A stretch of 64,000 nt of DNA from Hordeum vulgare subsp. vulgare (GCF_904849725.1 NC_058524.1:348871823-348935822); one strand, 5' to 3'; counted from the stretch's first letter, positions 10,379 to 22,990 are shown. Notes: generated by a model not told the origin, from the sequence alone. A program made the numbers and translations.

Positions 10379-12924
10379 TAGTATTTTCCACAGGGTGTAC
10401 CCCCAACTTGGGGAGCTATGACCAACGCTAAGTCGCCAGGATTGTCAACTCTTGGCGGATGATCCTCCCTACTCCATGAAATGGTCTGCTCGGACCAGTG
10501 GAGGTACCTGGGAAGTGCCGGCTCAGACACACAGTACGCCCGTGACTCACCTTTTTATCACGCCTACAAGCATTAGTGGTGAAAACGTGGTACTGCCCAT
10601 TGCTTAATTGTTTGGGGTTGTTGCGAAAGCCGCCGTTGTCATCCTGGCCCTGCGAAGCCCCCTATGGGGGCGGATGCTGAAAAACTCCGGGCGGGTTATA
10701 CCGCCGCTGGTGATGCACCGGATACTGGCCGCTGCTCGGCTGCGAGCCCCCCTGAGTCCCCGGCTCGGGAAAACCGCCAAAGGAGTTCTGACGTTGGTTG
10801 GGTGCAGCAAACTGCTCCTGCCGTTAGTTCGGGTCACCATTTTGCCCTTTTTTGATCGCCTCCGCCCGAAACTCCCGCATCACGAAACAATTCTCCCGGG
10901 AATGAGTCGTCGGTCCGTCTGCCATGGCATGGTGCGGGCAAGGGCCCTTGAGTAACTCTTCATAGTTACACGGCTTTTTACCACTGTATCCCCTGTTTTT
11001 CTTCTGGCGTTGGTTGCCATTGTTGGTGTTGGTATTGGCGACTAAATCCGAAGATTCTCCTACTGCCTTCTCTTGCCATTGGCTCCCTGATTGTGGCGGT
11101 TACGTCCCTGGAACCGGGTATGATTTTTGGATGACTCGCCCTTCTTTGGCGAGTTAGCTTTACCGTCCTCACCGAGTTGTTTGGTGTCGTCCGCTTCAGC
11201 GTATCTAGTGAGGGTATCCATTAGCTCCCCCATGTCTTTGGACCTTTCGCTTGAGTCGCCCCAACTTCTACACCAGGGGTTCGTAGTGGCAATTCTGCTC
11301 GGGGATCAACACAGTTTGAGCCGCCGTAATGCCGTCTGATGAATGAATAATTTCCGCGACCCGCCGTGACCAGTGGTGGGCCGACTCATCGGGGCGCTGA
11401 ACGAAGTGCTGCAGATCGACAATCGTCATTGGACGTTTGCTGGTTCCTGGGAAGTTTTTGATGAAGTGCTCTTTCAATTCAGCCCAGGTCTGGATGGAGT
11501 TGGGGGGTAAGTTTTTTTACCAAGTACGCGATGTCCCTTCGAGCATCATCGTGAAGTATCTGGCGCAAACTGCTTCGTTTACGTCGAGCATGTCCATGGC
11601 AATTTCATAACTCTCGACCCAGGACGCCGGCTCAAGGTCCGGGGTGTAGTTAGGCACCTTTATTGGTCCTTTAAAATCCTTGGGCATTCGTTCGTTGCGA
11701 AGGGCGGGGGCCAAGCATGGCACCCCCACTCGTCGACCACTCCCGACGAGAGGGGATAGGGCGACTTGGATATCCGGGAGATCCCGGCCCGGCGGGTTTT
11801 GATGATCAGGCGGGTTGTCCTGGGGGATGAGTCGCGCTCCGCTGTTTACAGCGGGCTGGTCCTCTGGTCGACTCCTGGTGCGACTCGCCTAGGGAGTAGA
11901 ATGCAGCCTATCTAGGCTATGTGAGAATTGGGTGTTTTGAACCACCGTCGTCTTCAACATCTCAATGGCGTTCCTTGCTTCTATCTCGGCAGGAGTATTG
12001 CCGTGAATCGGAAGAGATTCCAAATGGCGAGTTGCAGTAAGGACGTTGTCCACCAGGTTGGAAAAGTGACCTTGAGGTGTCCGGAATCGGGGAATGCGAT
12101 CCACAATTGGTTGAACCAGCGGGTTAGGCAGTTGGCCCGGTCCTCCCCCTGGGGCTACTCCTGCCCCGGGAGTTCGCGGAGTATCGAACAGGCGGGTCGG
12201 GTTGAGATCAGGGGGCAGGCGACCCTAGTGCCTCCGCTGATGGACGGCATCAGATGCGCGCTGGTGTCGCCAGTTGTCAGTATTTAAGCGAGTTATCTCG
12301 GCGGTAATTTTAGCTTACCGGGTCTCGATCCTGGCGGACTCCACCTCGGCATCCCGATGAGCCTTTGCCACTGCTTCTCATAGTGTTGCCAATTCCGTGT
12401 TTACTGCCTCCTGGTTTTTCGGTGTGATGGGGGTCGCCATAAGCCTTGTAATTTCCGTTGTTAATTCCACCAAGATAGCGGTCGGGCTTCTAGATGTCTC
12501 GCCAGTTCCATCCCCGCCTGTTGGGTTTGGCGAGGGTTGAGTCGCCCCAGCCATGTAAATGGCGATCTGACGGCGGGTCCGGTCAAGTACTTCAGGGTCC
12601 ATGGCCAGCGACAAGCCCCAAGACAATCCCCATGTAGAGACCGGATTGAATCTGAATCGCCCATGGACGATTCGTCATCAGTGTTAATCGGTGTGGTTTC
12701 CTGGGTCACTGAGTGTTCTAGTTCCTCCGATCCCTGCTGAACCCAACCAAGACCGGGCGAGTTAGATTTGGCGTCGTTACTGGGCGGACGTACCTGGCCG
12801 GCTCGACGATGTCGGTGGAGATGTCCGGCTCAGGCACGGATGATCCGATCATGCCGATGAAGACGTTGATCTTGCCGAAGGGGACCCTGTAACCAGATTC
12901 GATCGAATCCGCCTCGGGCCCCAT
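10379..12924 (-). pseudogene. gag: Tat Gypsy gag, broken by frameshifts
   Basis: A candidate start ATG lies at 12924-12922, beginning MGPEADSIESGY. After the first ~70 codons the reading frame is lost. Recognisable gag pieces continue in one common frame at 12626-12378, 12104-11889, 11729-11517 (with YEIAMDMLDVNEAVCARYF, typical of retrotransposon gag capsid) and 11477-11268 (LQHFVQRPDESAHHWSRR). A Cys/His-containing segment near 10990-10860 (GPCPHHAMADGPTTHSRENC) corresponds to the C-terminal region before the protease. Gag would form the virus-like particle. Several frameshifts and stops separate the pieces. Confidence 0.8.
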
Positions 12925-13036
12925 TGCAGGTTGTTGATGTAGTACTTCCCAGGGCGGCTCCGAGTCATGAGCCCTGTCGCGTAACTCCCAAGCCCTGGTA
13001 GGGCTCCCTTTGAGAACTCAACTCCACCGTGCGCAG

Positions 13037-13054
13037 GCCCCACGGTGGGCGCCA
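13037..13054 (-). promoter_or_regulatory. Primer binding site, tRNA-Lys type
   Basis: On the minus strand the sequence TGGCGCCCACCGTGGGGC starts two bases inside the 5' LTR. It differs by one base from the canonical site complementary to the 3' end of tRNA-Lys (TGGCGCCCAACGTGGGGC). This would prime minus-strand cDNA synthesis and fixes the element's orientation. Confidence 0.85.
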
Positions 13055-13056
13055 AC

Positions 13057-13546
13057 TGTCGTGGTTTTGTCACGACAGATGTCCTCGTGAAAGGACTTAG
13101 TATTGGAGCCATCGCACTTTGGTGGCGACTCAAAGGGGTTGAACAGGAGTGAGACGGTGATTTACCCAGGTTCGGCCCCTCGTGGGGAGGTAAAGGCCTA
13201 CGTCCTGCTTTGAGTTGTATTGATGAAGTTTTGATTACAAGGAGGGCGTAACTCGCCAGACCTAGCACTCGATGATTTCTAACATGCCCTCTTCTTTCCT
13301 GGGACTCGCCTTTATATACAGGTCGAGTCCCTAGGGTTTACTAGGGTACTTTCCTTTCTACAAACCGTGACTCTTACGATCTCTAAGTCACCATCTTTCC
13401 AAAGCTTGGAAACCTTCCGGCGGTTGTAAACCGCCATACAACCTTCGGTCTTGCCAGGCCAAGGCCCGAACCATGCTTAGATGAATCGCCAAATTTGGTG
13501 ACCCGGCCCAACTAGGGCGGGTTATCAATAGATAATATCCCCAACA
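13057..13546 (-). repeat. 5' LTR (promoter LTR) of the Tat Gypsy element
   Basis: 490 bp, same length as the left LTR. On the minus strand a TATATAAA box lies at 13318-13311, followed downstream by ggcgagtcccagg, a plausible core promoter for the genomic RNA. It is flanked on the right by TSD gatgc (13547-13551). Confidence 0.95.
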
Positions 13547-15464
13547 GATGCCATGCCTCTGGATGCCATGTATACTAAATTAACATGTTTATTAGTTGCT
13601 CCCAATGTGCTATAATGTTAATCCGCTAATCTATTTTCGTAAACTTCCATGTTGCGAAGCTCGAATTAAGAAAATCATGCCTCTTTTGAGTGTGTGCAAT
13701 TGAGTGATTTGTAGTATGCTATGTCTAGTTGTTCTTAGTAGGCTTACCATGTCATGTATGTTATGCTTAGCTGTAGATTTGATCATGTGAACATGCCATG
13801 AAAATGTTGTTGTTTGTAGGGTAAAAGTAAATTCCATTGCACACACTCAAAATGCCATGTTGATGCTACCTGTAGATTAGAAATGTTGCTGTGTGAGAAT
13901 GTGATTATTTCAGAATGCCATGTTGTGTTGATGCTAGCTCTGAATGAGTGCTTAAATAGACCTTTCTAGAATGGAATGAAATGAAGTGCATCATGCCTAC
14001 CACAATGTTGTAAATTTTCATACCATTATATGCGATGTAGTATGTGTTTTTCTTGCTTCCAATATGCCTTCATGAGAACAATTGCACTATTAAAACTGTT
14101 CACGTAGCCATTTTGTCAGCTCATTTCCTAGTGATAAATTTTTCTATTCAATTTGTCGTTAGGAGATGATTGTTGTGCATCTTGTGAACTACTGCCCCAT
14201 ATCTTATTTGTGCTTTTTACAATCATGTAGGTGGTTGTTTTGGTGTGTATAAAATGTCATGTTGCTGTTTTGAGCAGATTATCACAATATCTTCTATTGG
14301 TTGTATTTATATAACCGTTGCCCCGTTTTGAACATTACATACATGAAACTTGATTAGAATTTAATGTAGTTTCATAATATCTTGTTGCATCCATGTTTTG
14401 GTATGTTTGTGGTTGTCATTTGCATACATTTTGTATATGTGGCATATTATCTTGTAATGGTCATATCTTTTAGACGGTAACTCCATTTTAGATTATCCAT
14501 ATATGTAAATTGATTAGAATGATGTGTAGAATCTCATGGTGCAATTTATTCTCCTGTTTAACAAAATATAAAATATGTTTATTTTAGATCTGGACCAATT
14601 TCGAAATTAACATATGGAGTCATTTCAGAAATGCTATAAGTTGTTTCCAACCTCATTTAAAATGCCTCGATATATAGTTTATGTATGCTTCACCTCTTGC
14701 CATCTCTAACAACATTTAAACTTGTTGTGTACCTAAATGGGAGTGAAGTAAATAATTTGAATGTGGAGTTTCGTCAATATGCAACTCGTTGCATATTGAG
14801 ATTTACTTATTGTGTAGAAATTGATTGTTGTGCTTTGCCATGTCATGCATAATTAAACGGACATGCATCATATTTGAGTGTGCTTCATGTCATGAATATG
14901 TTGTGGTGTTATCCGGTGTTGATTGTTTGTTTTCGGATTGCTTCTTTTTGATAGAGTTCTAAAAGCGCTTCGGAGCGTGAGGATTCGTTCGGCTACGTTG
15001 GTTCGTCTACTTCATGGATTTGTTCTTCTTTCAAGCGGGATCACAAGCAAGATGACCATTTCCCTGGATAGTAGTACTATCATTGATATGCTAGTTTTAT
15101 CGCTTCTATCGTTATGTCTTGTTACCTACCACTTAAATGTCAAGCCTCCCAACATTGCCATGGAAAGACTCTAACCCCTCCACATCCCAGCAAACATGTT
15201 TGGCTATGTTACGGCTTACTCAACCCTTCTTATAGAGTTGATAGTTGCAGGTGCAAGTTTCTTTCCATGTGATAATATGGTTCCTTCATATATCACAAGA
15301 TTATTGCTATTTAATTGAATGCACCTATATACTAGGTAAAAGGTAGAAGGCTTGGCCTTCTAGATCAGTGTTTTGTTCTACCTATGTCGCCCTAGTTACT
15401 TGTGTACCGGTGTTATGTTTCATATTGAGTTCTCCTAACATGATCGGGGTTGTTATGGGGACCC
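13547..15464. other. Unclassified AT-rich repeat-like sequence
   Basis: Continuation of the sequence interrupted at 484. Phrases like atgccatgttg and tgatgctagct recur, and there is no ORF with recognisable homology. It ends in atggggaccc, where the CACTA element inserted (TSD ccc at 15462-15464), and resumes at 21810 with cttgataatt. This is probably an old transposable element of unknown type. Confidence 0.5.
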
Positions 15465-15740
15465 CACTACAAGAAATATGCTAATACATGACGCTATATT
15501 TTCGTCGCTACATCGTCATGGTTTTTAATTTACGACGATCTTACGACGAAAAACGAAGCATCAAAAACGAAGCGTCAAAAACTGAGAGCAACGACGTTTT
15601 GATCAAAATCGTCGTAACTTTTATGATGATTCCTGGATCGTCGTAACCTTTAGGACGATCCTAAATCGTCGTTGGCAATCAAACCCAATCTTACGTGGCA
15701 AAATTACGACGAAATCAAAACGTCATGGTTGAAATCAACC
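15465..15740 (+). repeat. Left terminal and subterminal repeat region of the CACTA element
   Basis: The terminal ~29 bp match the right end inversely with about three mismatches. Behind it lie repeated gacgat / atcgtcgta units, including at 15530-15545, 15600-15620 and 15640-15670. In CACTA elements such units are binding sites for the TnpA protein. Confidence 0.85.
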
Positions 15741-17171
15741 CAACCCATTTCAATTGATCACATGGGCTGGTTTTTACTTTTTGGGCTTTTTCTGATTGGG
15801 CTTTTTTGGGCCTTAGCCTATTTACAGCCACTTCTAGGATTTTTTTTCGAATTTGTTTGTATCATTGTAATTTGGGTCCTCGCCTTTTAGTGCCCAAATA
15901 CATTTGGTCCAGTTTCAGTTTTGGCCTTTTTCATTTTTGGATTCAACAACTTTTTGTTCCAGAACTTGGTTTCATTTCTATTTGTTGGGCCTTTTCAACC
16001 AAATTATTTGTCCAATACTAAATCCAACACTATTTCATATTCAAATCAAGAAAACTCCAAGTGGAATTAAAATCATCCATCATCTAACATCACATAATAC
16101 ATCTCCCAGGTTTACATAACACAATAACTCATCTCATAAATACATTTCCTTACACAGGAATATAGCAAGAATGGACAGAATTGCACAATAAAACAATGGC
16201 ATATCTGCTAACAATGGAGTTCATTCCACTCTCCTATGACACATAGGTTCAGAAATTAGTATGTTGTGTTGATTTGAATGTCCCAAGTAGGCATCATTGA
16301 CATCTTCTCACCACTTTCCTAGCAACAGAAAAGGAGACAAAACAAAAAAACATTAGACCGGATAGGAGCTTCAGTAGCAGAGCAAACCAAATTGAATCAA
16401 ACATAGACCAATATTTTCATAAGGATATTTTTGTTTGACTCGTTTACTGCTCCTACCATTAATTCTAAGAATTACATTTCTGAATCTACTAGTACTTAAC
16501 AGAATTTACATGAATACATTCAGTTACTTGAGTATACTAACATGCATGGTCACTCTAAGATAAATTGCACACAAAAATAATAATATTCACGAAAACAAGT
16601 ATGATGCACCAGTTGACCGTAGAATCCGTCAATGTTCAGCAGACCGACTTGATACACAGTTGCGGGAAACACATATACCAGGAATAAATACAAGTAGTGA
16701 CAGAAAAACGCAATGCATGAGTCGACATTGTTGATTACTGAATGATCCACTCCCACCTACAAACATAGCATAGCATCATGCATGTATAAGAAAACAGAGG
16801 ACCATCTCTCCTTGTAGAGGGGGAGGAGCATCACCATTTCCTAGATAAAGAAAGCATTCATGTATGATCATAATTATACTCAATTGAAAGCTAAAACATA
16901 ATTATCCATTGGACATATATAACTTCTGTTAATAAGGATGCTAATTTGCTGTACACAAAATCAGTCAGGACATTTCATCAGTTTCATGACCCTCACAGAA
17001 CATATATATTAGTGCATTTCAACTTATGGGAAGCCAAAAGATACATATGCATTGGGCACACATAATTTTGTCAATAATGATGCTAATTCACAGGCAGAGA
17101 AGAACTATGGACATAAAACATCAACGTCCACTAGCCAATTCATCGGTTCAAGAAACTGGATGTTGGTATAC
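15741..17171. other. CACTA interior without recognised gene
   Basis: AT-rich, with long runs of wheat-transposon-like filler (tttttgggcttttt and similar). A short minus-strand exon-like ORF with a ctag acceptor lies at about 16259-16322 and ends in TAA. It could be a terminal exon of the captured gene downstream of 17172, but I could not assign it. Confidence 0.4.
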
Positions 17172-18239
17172 CTTGCGTGCGAGCTTCTCCAGCTTCTCTT
17201 ATTCCATTTTCTGCAGAGACAGGTCAAAAACAGGTCATCAGGCATGTTCTTAAGTATTAACAAAGCATCACATATAAGAAAGACCAGTTATGCCAACAAT
17301 ATAGTTTATATTAACAAAGCATCAACAAATACACAAAGCACCATGTATGCCAACAGTATAGCTTATATTAACAAAGGATGAACACGTGCACAAAAGACCA
17401 CTCATGCCGACAGTATTTCTTGTATTAACAAACCATCAGGAGATGCACAAATGACAGGTTGTTGACAGTTTGTTTCCCGTTCATGCTAGTATGATTTACA
17501 CTTCCTCAAATAAATCCCCGGTAGCAAACCACCTAAAACTTCACACAAGAGCAACCAATCCACTCTGACGAACACATAAAATTAGTTCAGTGGCAGGCTT
17601 GAAGAAGATCCCTAAATCCCCCGAATCTAGACGGACAGAAGACCTACAAACCATACATCAGAGACAGGACGCAAGCAAGCACAACGGGGCAGAGATGCAT
17701 AGGACCAGCACGACTAACCTAGAATCATCCCTTCGTCTGACCAACGGCGCCTCAAATCACCAACCAACGCAGGGCTCGGCACCACCAAGGCGTGGTGTCA
17801 AGCCCTGCGCCTCAAATCTCCAGCTAGCGCAGGGTACGTACCACACCGTTCGTCTTCGTGGAACCACACGACATGGCAACAACTACGCAACCCATGAAAA
17901 TCATGCGATCATCTCGCGGCAAGCGCGCGGATCGCGCGGGGCAGACGAGACGAGACAGGGCCGCGCCGCATCGTGTCCAGGAAAAACCATCTCGCGTCGG
18001 AGTGGGGGGGAGGAGGAGGGGGCGGAGGCATGATGTGGTACCTTGATGTAGACGTTCTCGGTGGCCTTCTCCTCCTCGCCGAGCACCTTGCCGCCGGAGG
18101 AGCGGAGCCTGGTCTGCACGAACCGTGCCTCCGCCCTGCCCGAGGCCCTCGTCACCGCCCTCGCCGCCGCCGGCATCAGCACCTTCGGCGAGTCCCTGAA
18201 TGACCTCCGCGACGTGCACGGTGCCGCCTCCGCCGCCAT
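17172..18239 (-). pseudogene. Captured fragment of a mitochondrial F1F0-ATPase inhibitor (IF1) gene
   Basis: Exon 1 is 18239-18042, 66 codons from an ATG. It contains an Arg/Ala-rich N-terminus typical of a mitochondrial targeting peptide, then GKVLGEEEKATENVYIK, the signature of the IF1 inhibitor family. It ends exactly at a GT donor (aag/gtacca). Exon 2 is 17210-17172, 13 codons after a tgcag acceptor, reading KME-stop-EKLEKLARK and ending at another GT donor. Both exons are phase 0, and together they follow the IF1 helix. IF1 binds the F1 catalytic part of mitochondrial ATP synthase and blocks ATP hydrolysis at low matrix pH. The TAA in exon 2 (17201-17199) replaces a codon expected to be Lys. 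Introns are retained, so the fragment was captured as genomic DNA. No complete 3' end was recognised, so this is a pseudogene carried by the transposon. Confidence 0.75.
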
Positions 18240-18560
18240 ATCTCCACTCCTGCTCCGTCAGCAGAGCCGCCGCCGCCGAATTTAGCCCTGGTGAGGTTCT
18301 AATTTGGCCAGGCTGGTTCGACCACCGGCCGTGGGTGAATCTGGGGGAGGGGAAGGGGGGAATGGATCCCGGGGAGGAGAGAAAGAATGGAGGCGGGGGC
18401 TGGTTCGAGCGCTAGGGCTCCATCGGCGCGGGCCGGTTCGAGCACCGGCCGTGGGTGGATCTAGGGGAGGGGAAGGGGAGGAATGGATCCGGGGGAGGAG
18501 AGAAACAATGGAGGCGGGTGGGGTGGATGGAGTATGTCCACGAAGACAAGGCTAGGGTTT
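18240..18560 (-). repeat. 120-bp tandem duplication upstream of the IF1-like exon
   Basis: The segment beginning ggttcgaccaccggccgtgg at 18315 recurs at 18435 as ggttcgagcaccggccgtgg, and both copies run on to gaatggatcc and ggaggcggg. GC-rich and purine-rich. It probably derives from the 5' UTR or promoter captured with the IF1 exon and later duplicated. Confidence 0.85.
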
Positions 18561-18699
18561 CGTCTTAGGTGGGCTCACAAGTGTCGTTGGATCTGTGAGC
18601 ATCCATATCTTTAAAAAGGTGTCTTGAGAAATGAGTTTTTTAGAAAGAAAAAACACCAAATAACAAAAAGAGTTTTTTGTGAAGGACCTACCATATATT

Positions 18700-20240
18700 T
18701 GTTGCAAAACTGGACCAAGCCAATTTTCTAAAACACTAGGCCACATTTAATGTACAATTCACCAAATGGTTGGGTGTCAAAAGCTTTGATCAACCTCTCA
18801 TGAAAAAGACAATTTTTTGTCGAATCAGCTCGAAGCGGGTCAAATTTGAACCGCAGATGCCTTAGAGTTTGCTCTTTATTTTTTTCCAAAAATGATTTCT
18901 AGGTAGACAAGTATCTATTTAATCAGAGAAACATCAAAAGTTTTCCAAAATTCAACCACTAGGTAGGAACAGTCATACCTGTCGTTTTGGCCGCATTTTG
19001 AAATGGCCATGAAAAATTCAAAAAAAATGAAAAACCTTTGCATTCTGTCATTATATGTGACAAAGTTACGAGTAAAATAATAACCTTGTAATACGGCAAT
19101 TTTTTTAAAAAGTGTTCTTAAAAATGGGTTATCATGTGTGAAGATTCATGGGTTTCAAGCCAAATGATCACCCTTATGGCCACATTCATGGCATAGTTTG
19201 TTCAAATAATCTAATAATGTGCATAAGGGTGAATATTGGAATGGAAAACAATGTTGACTAAGGAAGTTTTCATTTTCTTTGGACGGAAAATTCATTTTCC
19301 ATTTCTCGAGTCTCCAAAATGAGTTTTTTCATGAATGGCATGCCATATATTTGTTGTAAAATTGGACCAAACCAATTTTCTAAAATACTAGGCCACATTT
19401 AATGTACAATTCACCAAATGGTTGGGTGTCAAAAGCTTTGATCAACCTCTCATGAAAAAGACAAATTTTCGTCGAATCAGTTGGAAGCGGGTCAAATTTG
19501 AACTGCACCTACCTCATTGTTTGCTCTTTATTTTTTCCAAAAATTATTTCTAGGTACACAAGTATCTATTTAATCAGAGAAACATCAAAACTTTTCCAAG
19601 ATTCAACCACTAGGTAGGAACGGTCATACCCGTCGTTTTGACTGCATTTTGAAATGGCCATGAAAAATTCAAAAAAAAATCAAAAAATGAAAAACCTTTG
19701 CGTTGTGTCATTATATGTGACAAAGTTACCAAGAAAAATAATAAACTTGTAATACGACAATTATTGTTAAAAAGTGTTCTTAGAAATAGGCTATCATGTG
19801 TGAAGATTCATGGCTTTCAAGCCAAATGATCAATCTTATGGCCACATTCATGACATAGTTTGTTAAAATGATATAATATTACATACAAGGGAGCATATTG
19901 GAATGGCAAACAATGTTGATTAAGGAAGTTTTCATTTTCCTTGTATGTAAAAATCATTTTCCATTTTTCAAGTACCCAAAATGATTTTTTTGTGAAGGAC
20001 TATCATATATTTGTTTCAAAATTGGACCAAATAATTTTTATAAAATACTAGGCCATATTTAATGTGCAATTGACAAAATGGTTGGGTGTTAAAAGCTTTT
20101 ATCCACCTCTCGTGAAAAAGACAAATTTATTGCGATTCAGTTGGAAGCGGGTTAAATTTGAACTGCAGCTGCATTATAGTTTGCTCTTTATTTTTCCCAA
20201 AATTCATTTATAGGTACATAAGTATCTATTTAATCATAAA
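18700..20240. repeat. Three tandem ~655-bp repeats inside the CACTA element
   Basis: Marker phrases such as caccaaatggttgggtgtcaa recur near 18757 and 19412, with a diverged form near 20072. The phrase cgaagcgggtcaaatttgaa and its variants follow each. The unit is about 655 bp; the third copy is more diverged and truncated. No protein was recognised. Such internal repeats are common in non-autonomous CACTAs. Confidence 0.85.
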
Positions 20241-21590
20241 TACATGGTGTGATGGCTTGACGTAGAGGTTTGGATGGTGGTCGAGGGCCCCAACTCCAGA
20301 GTGCGTGAACTTGCATGTCAGATGCATGGTCACTGCCTGACCGTTGCGTTGCCACGCGTTCTGGGTGGAATAGGCATGTCTGGTGGGTTGTACAATACCT
20401 CGGTAGGTGTTAGGAACAAGAATACAATAGAAGAATCTCACGAGGAGACTGAACTAATCTCAAACATGAATTAGCAGCCAAGTGTTTGATTAGCGTTGCG
20501 GGTAATGCACATAGACAATGGGCCGAAATTTTGGCCGAGGATGATCATCTACTAAGGAGAGTCTCTTCGCAAATTTTTAGCTCAAATGGATGAACCTAGA
20601 TGGCACTTGCTTTGCAAAGTAACACACTGTGCAGAAATATGTATTTTGAAGCTAGGCTCAAATGAATGAATCGATTGAGCTGAAAGTTTGTGTATGATGT
20701 TAATTTGGGCATATGAAGGCACTATAAAAAATTATACCATTTGTACATGCCAAAGTGACACTTCTTTCACAATGTGCCAATATGGACAGAAAATGGTAAT
20801 TGAAACTTGGCTCACATAGATGATTGGATTGAGCTGAAATTTGAAGGAGGATGATAATTTGGACAGATTAAGGCACTCTAAAAATTTCATAAAAGTTGGA
20901 TAAACAAAAATTGTACTTCCTTCACAATGCTCTCTACTGAACAGAATATTGGGAAAAATATTGAGGGAAACTGGCTTAATTAAGTGAGCTAAAATTTGGT
21001 GGAGTGAGGTTATATGGTCAATTTCATCCCGTGGTAAATTTTCATCAACTATAAAGCAATATAAAATGTAGTTGCTTCACAAAATGAAAATATTACCAGA
21101 AACAAAGATTGGATAATGAGCTCACATGGATTGTTATATGGGGCTAAAATTTTGTGGAGAGCTATGTTTTGGGCACATAGAAGATGTGGAAAAATTCAAC
21201 TCATAAGGATATTCTTATCTAGTACTTCCTTCACAAAGATTTTAGCTGAACACAAGCTTTGGAAATTTGGTGAGAAAGGTTTACTAGGCAAATGGTTACG
21301 AAAGTTTTCATGAGGCAATGATTTGGATAGGAAAGAGTGCCCAAAAAATATGATGGTACTCAAAGAAATAGAAAATAGCACTTCCTTCACAAAGTGCTAT
21401 TCTGAACAGAATAGGAAAATAAATATTGCTGAATTATTTTTGAACTATGGTAGGAAGGTTTTCACATATTTAAGGAATATATGATCCAAAGTATTTATGA
21501 GAATTTTTGGAATGACAGAATAGTAGGTTGCTTCACAAACTAGGATGAAGTGGGATAAAATGGACCCACGAGTGACATGTCAACATAGTT
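20241..21590. other. CACTA interior with diverged short repeats
   Basis: From about 20560 to 21540, phrases like gatgattggattgagctgaaatttg, cacttccttcacaaag and ctcacatggat recur every 110-150 bp with heavy divergence. No convincing coding sequence. Confidence 0.6.
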
Positions 21591-21806
21591 AGAACATGTT
21601 ACGACATTTTTATAATCATCGTAAAAGTTATGACGATCTCATCTTATGTGGTTACGACGTTTTTGACTCACATCGTCGTAATTTATATGTATATTTGATC
21701 CCCTCAAACGGTTTACGACGATCTCGGATGAAATCGTCATAGATTTACGACGAATTCATCAACGACCTCTTAAAGAACGTCATGTATGAGCATATTTCTT
21801 CTAGTG
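21591..21806 (+). repeat. Right subterminal and terminal repeat region of the CACTA element
   Basis: Contains tacgacatt, catcgtcgtaa and tttacgacgatctc motifs that mirror those at the left end. It ends catatttcttctagtg, the inverted terminal repeat, at 21806. Confidence 0.85.
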
Positions 21807-22990
21807 CCCCTTGATAATTTTCTTAGGCTAAAAATCTTATGGCAAGGCCCAACTTTGGCATTACATTTTCATTATAACTAATAAAATTGCACAGGGAATT
21901 TCTGGACCCCGTGGATAATTATTCAACCCCCGGACCAGTGCTCCTTGTTAGTGTTGGTCCAAACTAGAGACATGTGCGGGACCAACCCGGGGCAACTAGG
22001 GAGATTTCTGTGAGGCCACTGTACACTATGCTTATCCGGTCGTGTCCTGAGAACGAGATACACGGCTCCTATCGGGTTCGTCAACACAATGGGCGGCCTT
22101 GCTGGATTTGTTTTACTTTCTATGAAAATCTTGTGCATGGGATTACGAGGATACTTTGGGCTATGTTGAGGTTGACGTCTTCCAACGGGATTTTGAGGAG
22201 ACTACGGGTTTTCCGTGGTTGAGGTTTTCCACGTAGCTTGTGGCTAGTTTGTGATGGATGAGCTGAAGCACCCCTGCAGGGTTAAATCTTTCTAAGAGGC
22301 GTGTCTGCGGTTATTTGGCAACTTGGAAACTTTGTTTTAATCCCGGTCATAGCAAACTTGAATAAACTCAATTAAAAATATGTCAATTGTGTGTCTAACC
22401 GTGACTATCTATTCTCGTGAGTTCTGAATCCAAGAGAGGACACGGTGGGGTTATGTTTGACTCGTAAGTAGGTGTCCATCATCATTTGTTGATCATTATA
22501 AGTTCACGTTCATTTATGCATAAATCACCACCCTTCTTATTCTTGTACTGATAAGTTAGGCACTCAAATAAATGCTTAGTGATTGCTGCAGCCTCACCAC
22601 TTAACCATACCTCACCCATTAAGCCTTGCTAGTCTTGATACATTTGGAAATGAGATTGATGAGTCCCTGTGGCCCACAGATTACTATAACAACAGTTGCA
22701 AGTACGCGTAAAGTGATGCTTTGACGTGAGCGCGATAATTGTTTTATTTGGAGTTTCTTCTTCTTATTCTTCATCGATCATAGGATGGGTTCCAGGCCGG
22801 CAGCCTGGGATAGCAAGGATGGAGATCGTTTTTTATCGTTTGATTTTGTTCATAGTCGGACCCTGCTCTTTTGAATGGTGATTGCATGTATTTTTGTATT
22901 GAGATTATCATGATTAGCTTGTGGTGAGTGCAAGCCAAATCCATATAATCGTCTCTTCTTATATGTACTTCTAACGATATCCATTCTTGT
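21807..22990. other. Unclassified sequence, right arm of the CACTA insertion site
   Basis: Starts with the TSD ccc and continues the sequence broken at 15464. Moderately GC-balanced, with short ORFs but nothing recognisable. Likely part of an old transposable element. Confidence 0.45.

Larger units (their letters stand above)
485..13546 (-). mobile_element. Complete Ty3/Gypsy retrotransposon, Tat type, minus strand
   Basis: A 13,062-bp element bounded by two direct 490-bp LTRs (485-974 and 13057-13546), each starting tgtcgtgg and ending ccccaaca on the plus strand. The TSD is gatgc at 480-484 and 13547-13551. The transcribed strand is minus: primer binding site at 13037-13054, gag at about 12.9-10.4 kb, and protease, RT, RNase H and integrase from 10.4 to 6.6 kb. 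The order PR-RT-RH-INT identifies Gypsy. A second RNase H domain after the RT connection region, no chromodomain, and a long spacer with an opposite-strand ORF all fit the Tat lineage. By eye the two LTRs differ at about 16 of 490 positions, mostly transitions, so the insertion is moderately recent in Triticeae terms. Coding regions carry several stops and frameshifts, so this copy is probably not autonomous. Confidence 0.95.
15465..21806. mobile_element. Non-autonomous CACTA (En/Spm) transposon carrying gene fragments
   Basis: A 6,342-bp element. The left end is CACTACAAGAAATATGC (15465). The right end is the inverse complement of CACTAGAAGAAATATGC (ending 21806), followed on both sides by near-matching atacatgacg. 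The 3-bp TSD is ccc (15462-15464 and 21807-21809). Both subterminal regions contain many tacgacgat / tcgtcgtaa motifs in both orientations. No TnpD or TnpA transposase was found inside, so it would need transposase in trans. The interior holds two IF1-like exons, a 120-bp duplication, three ~655-bp repeats and a zone of diverged shorter repeats. Confidence 0.93.
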
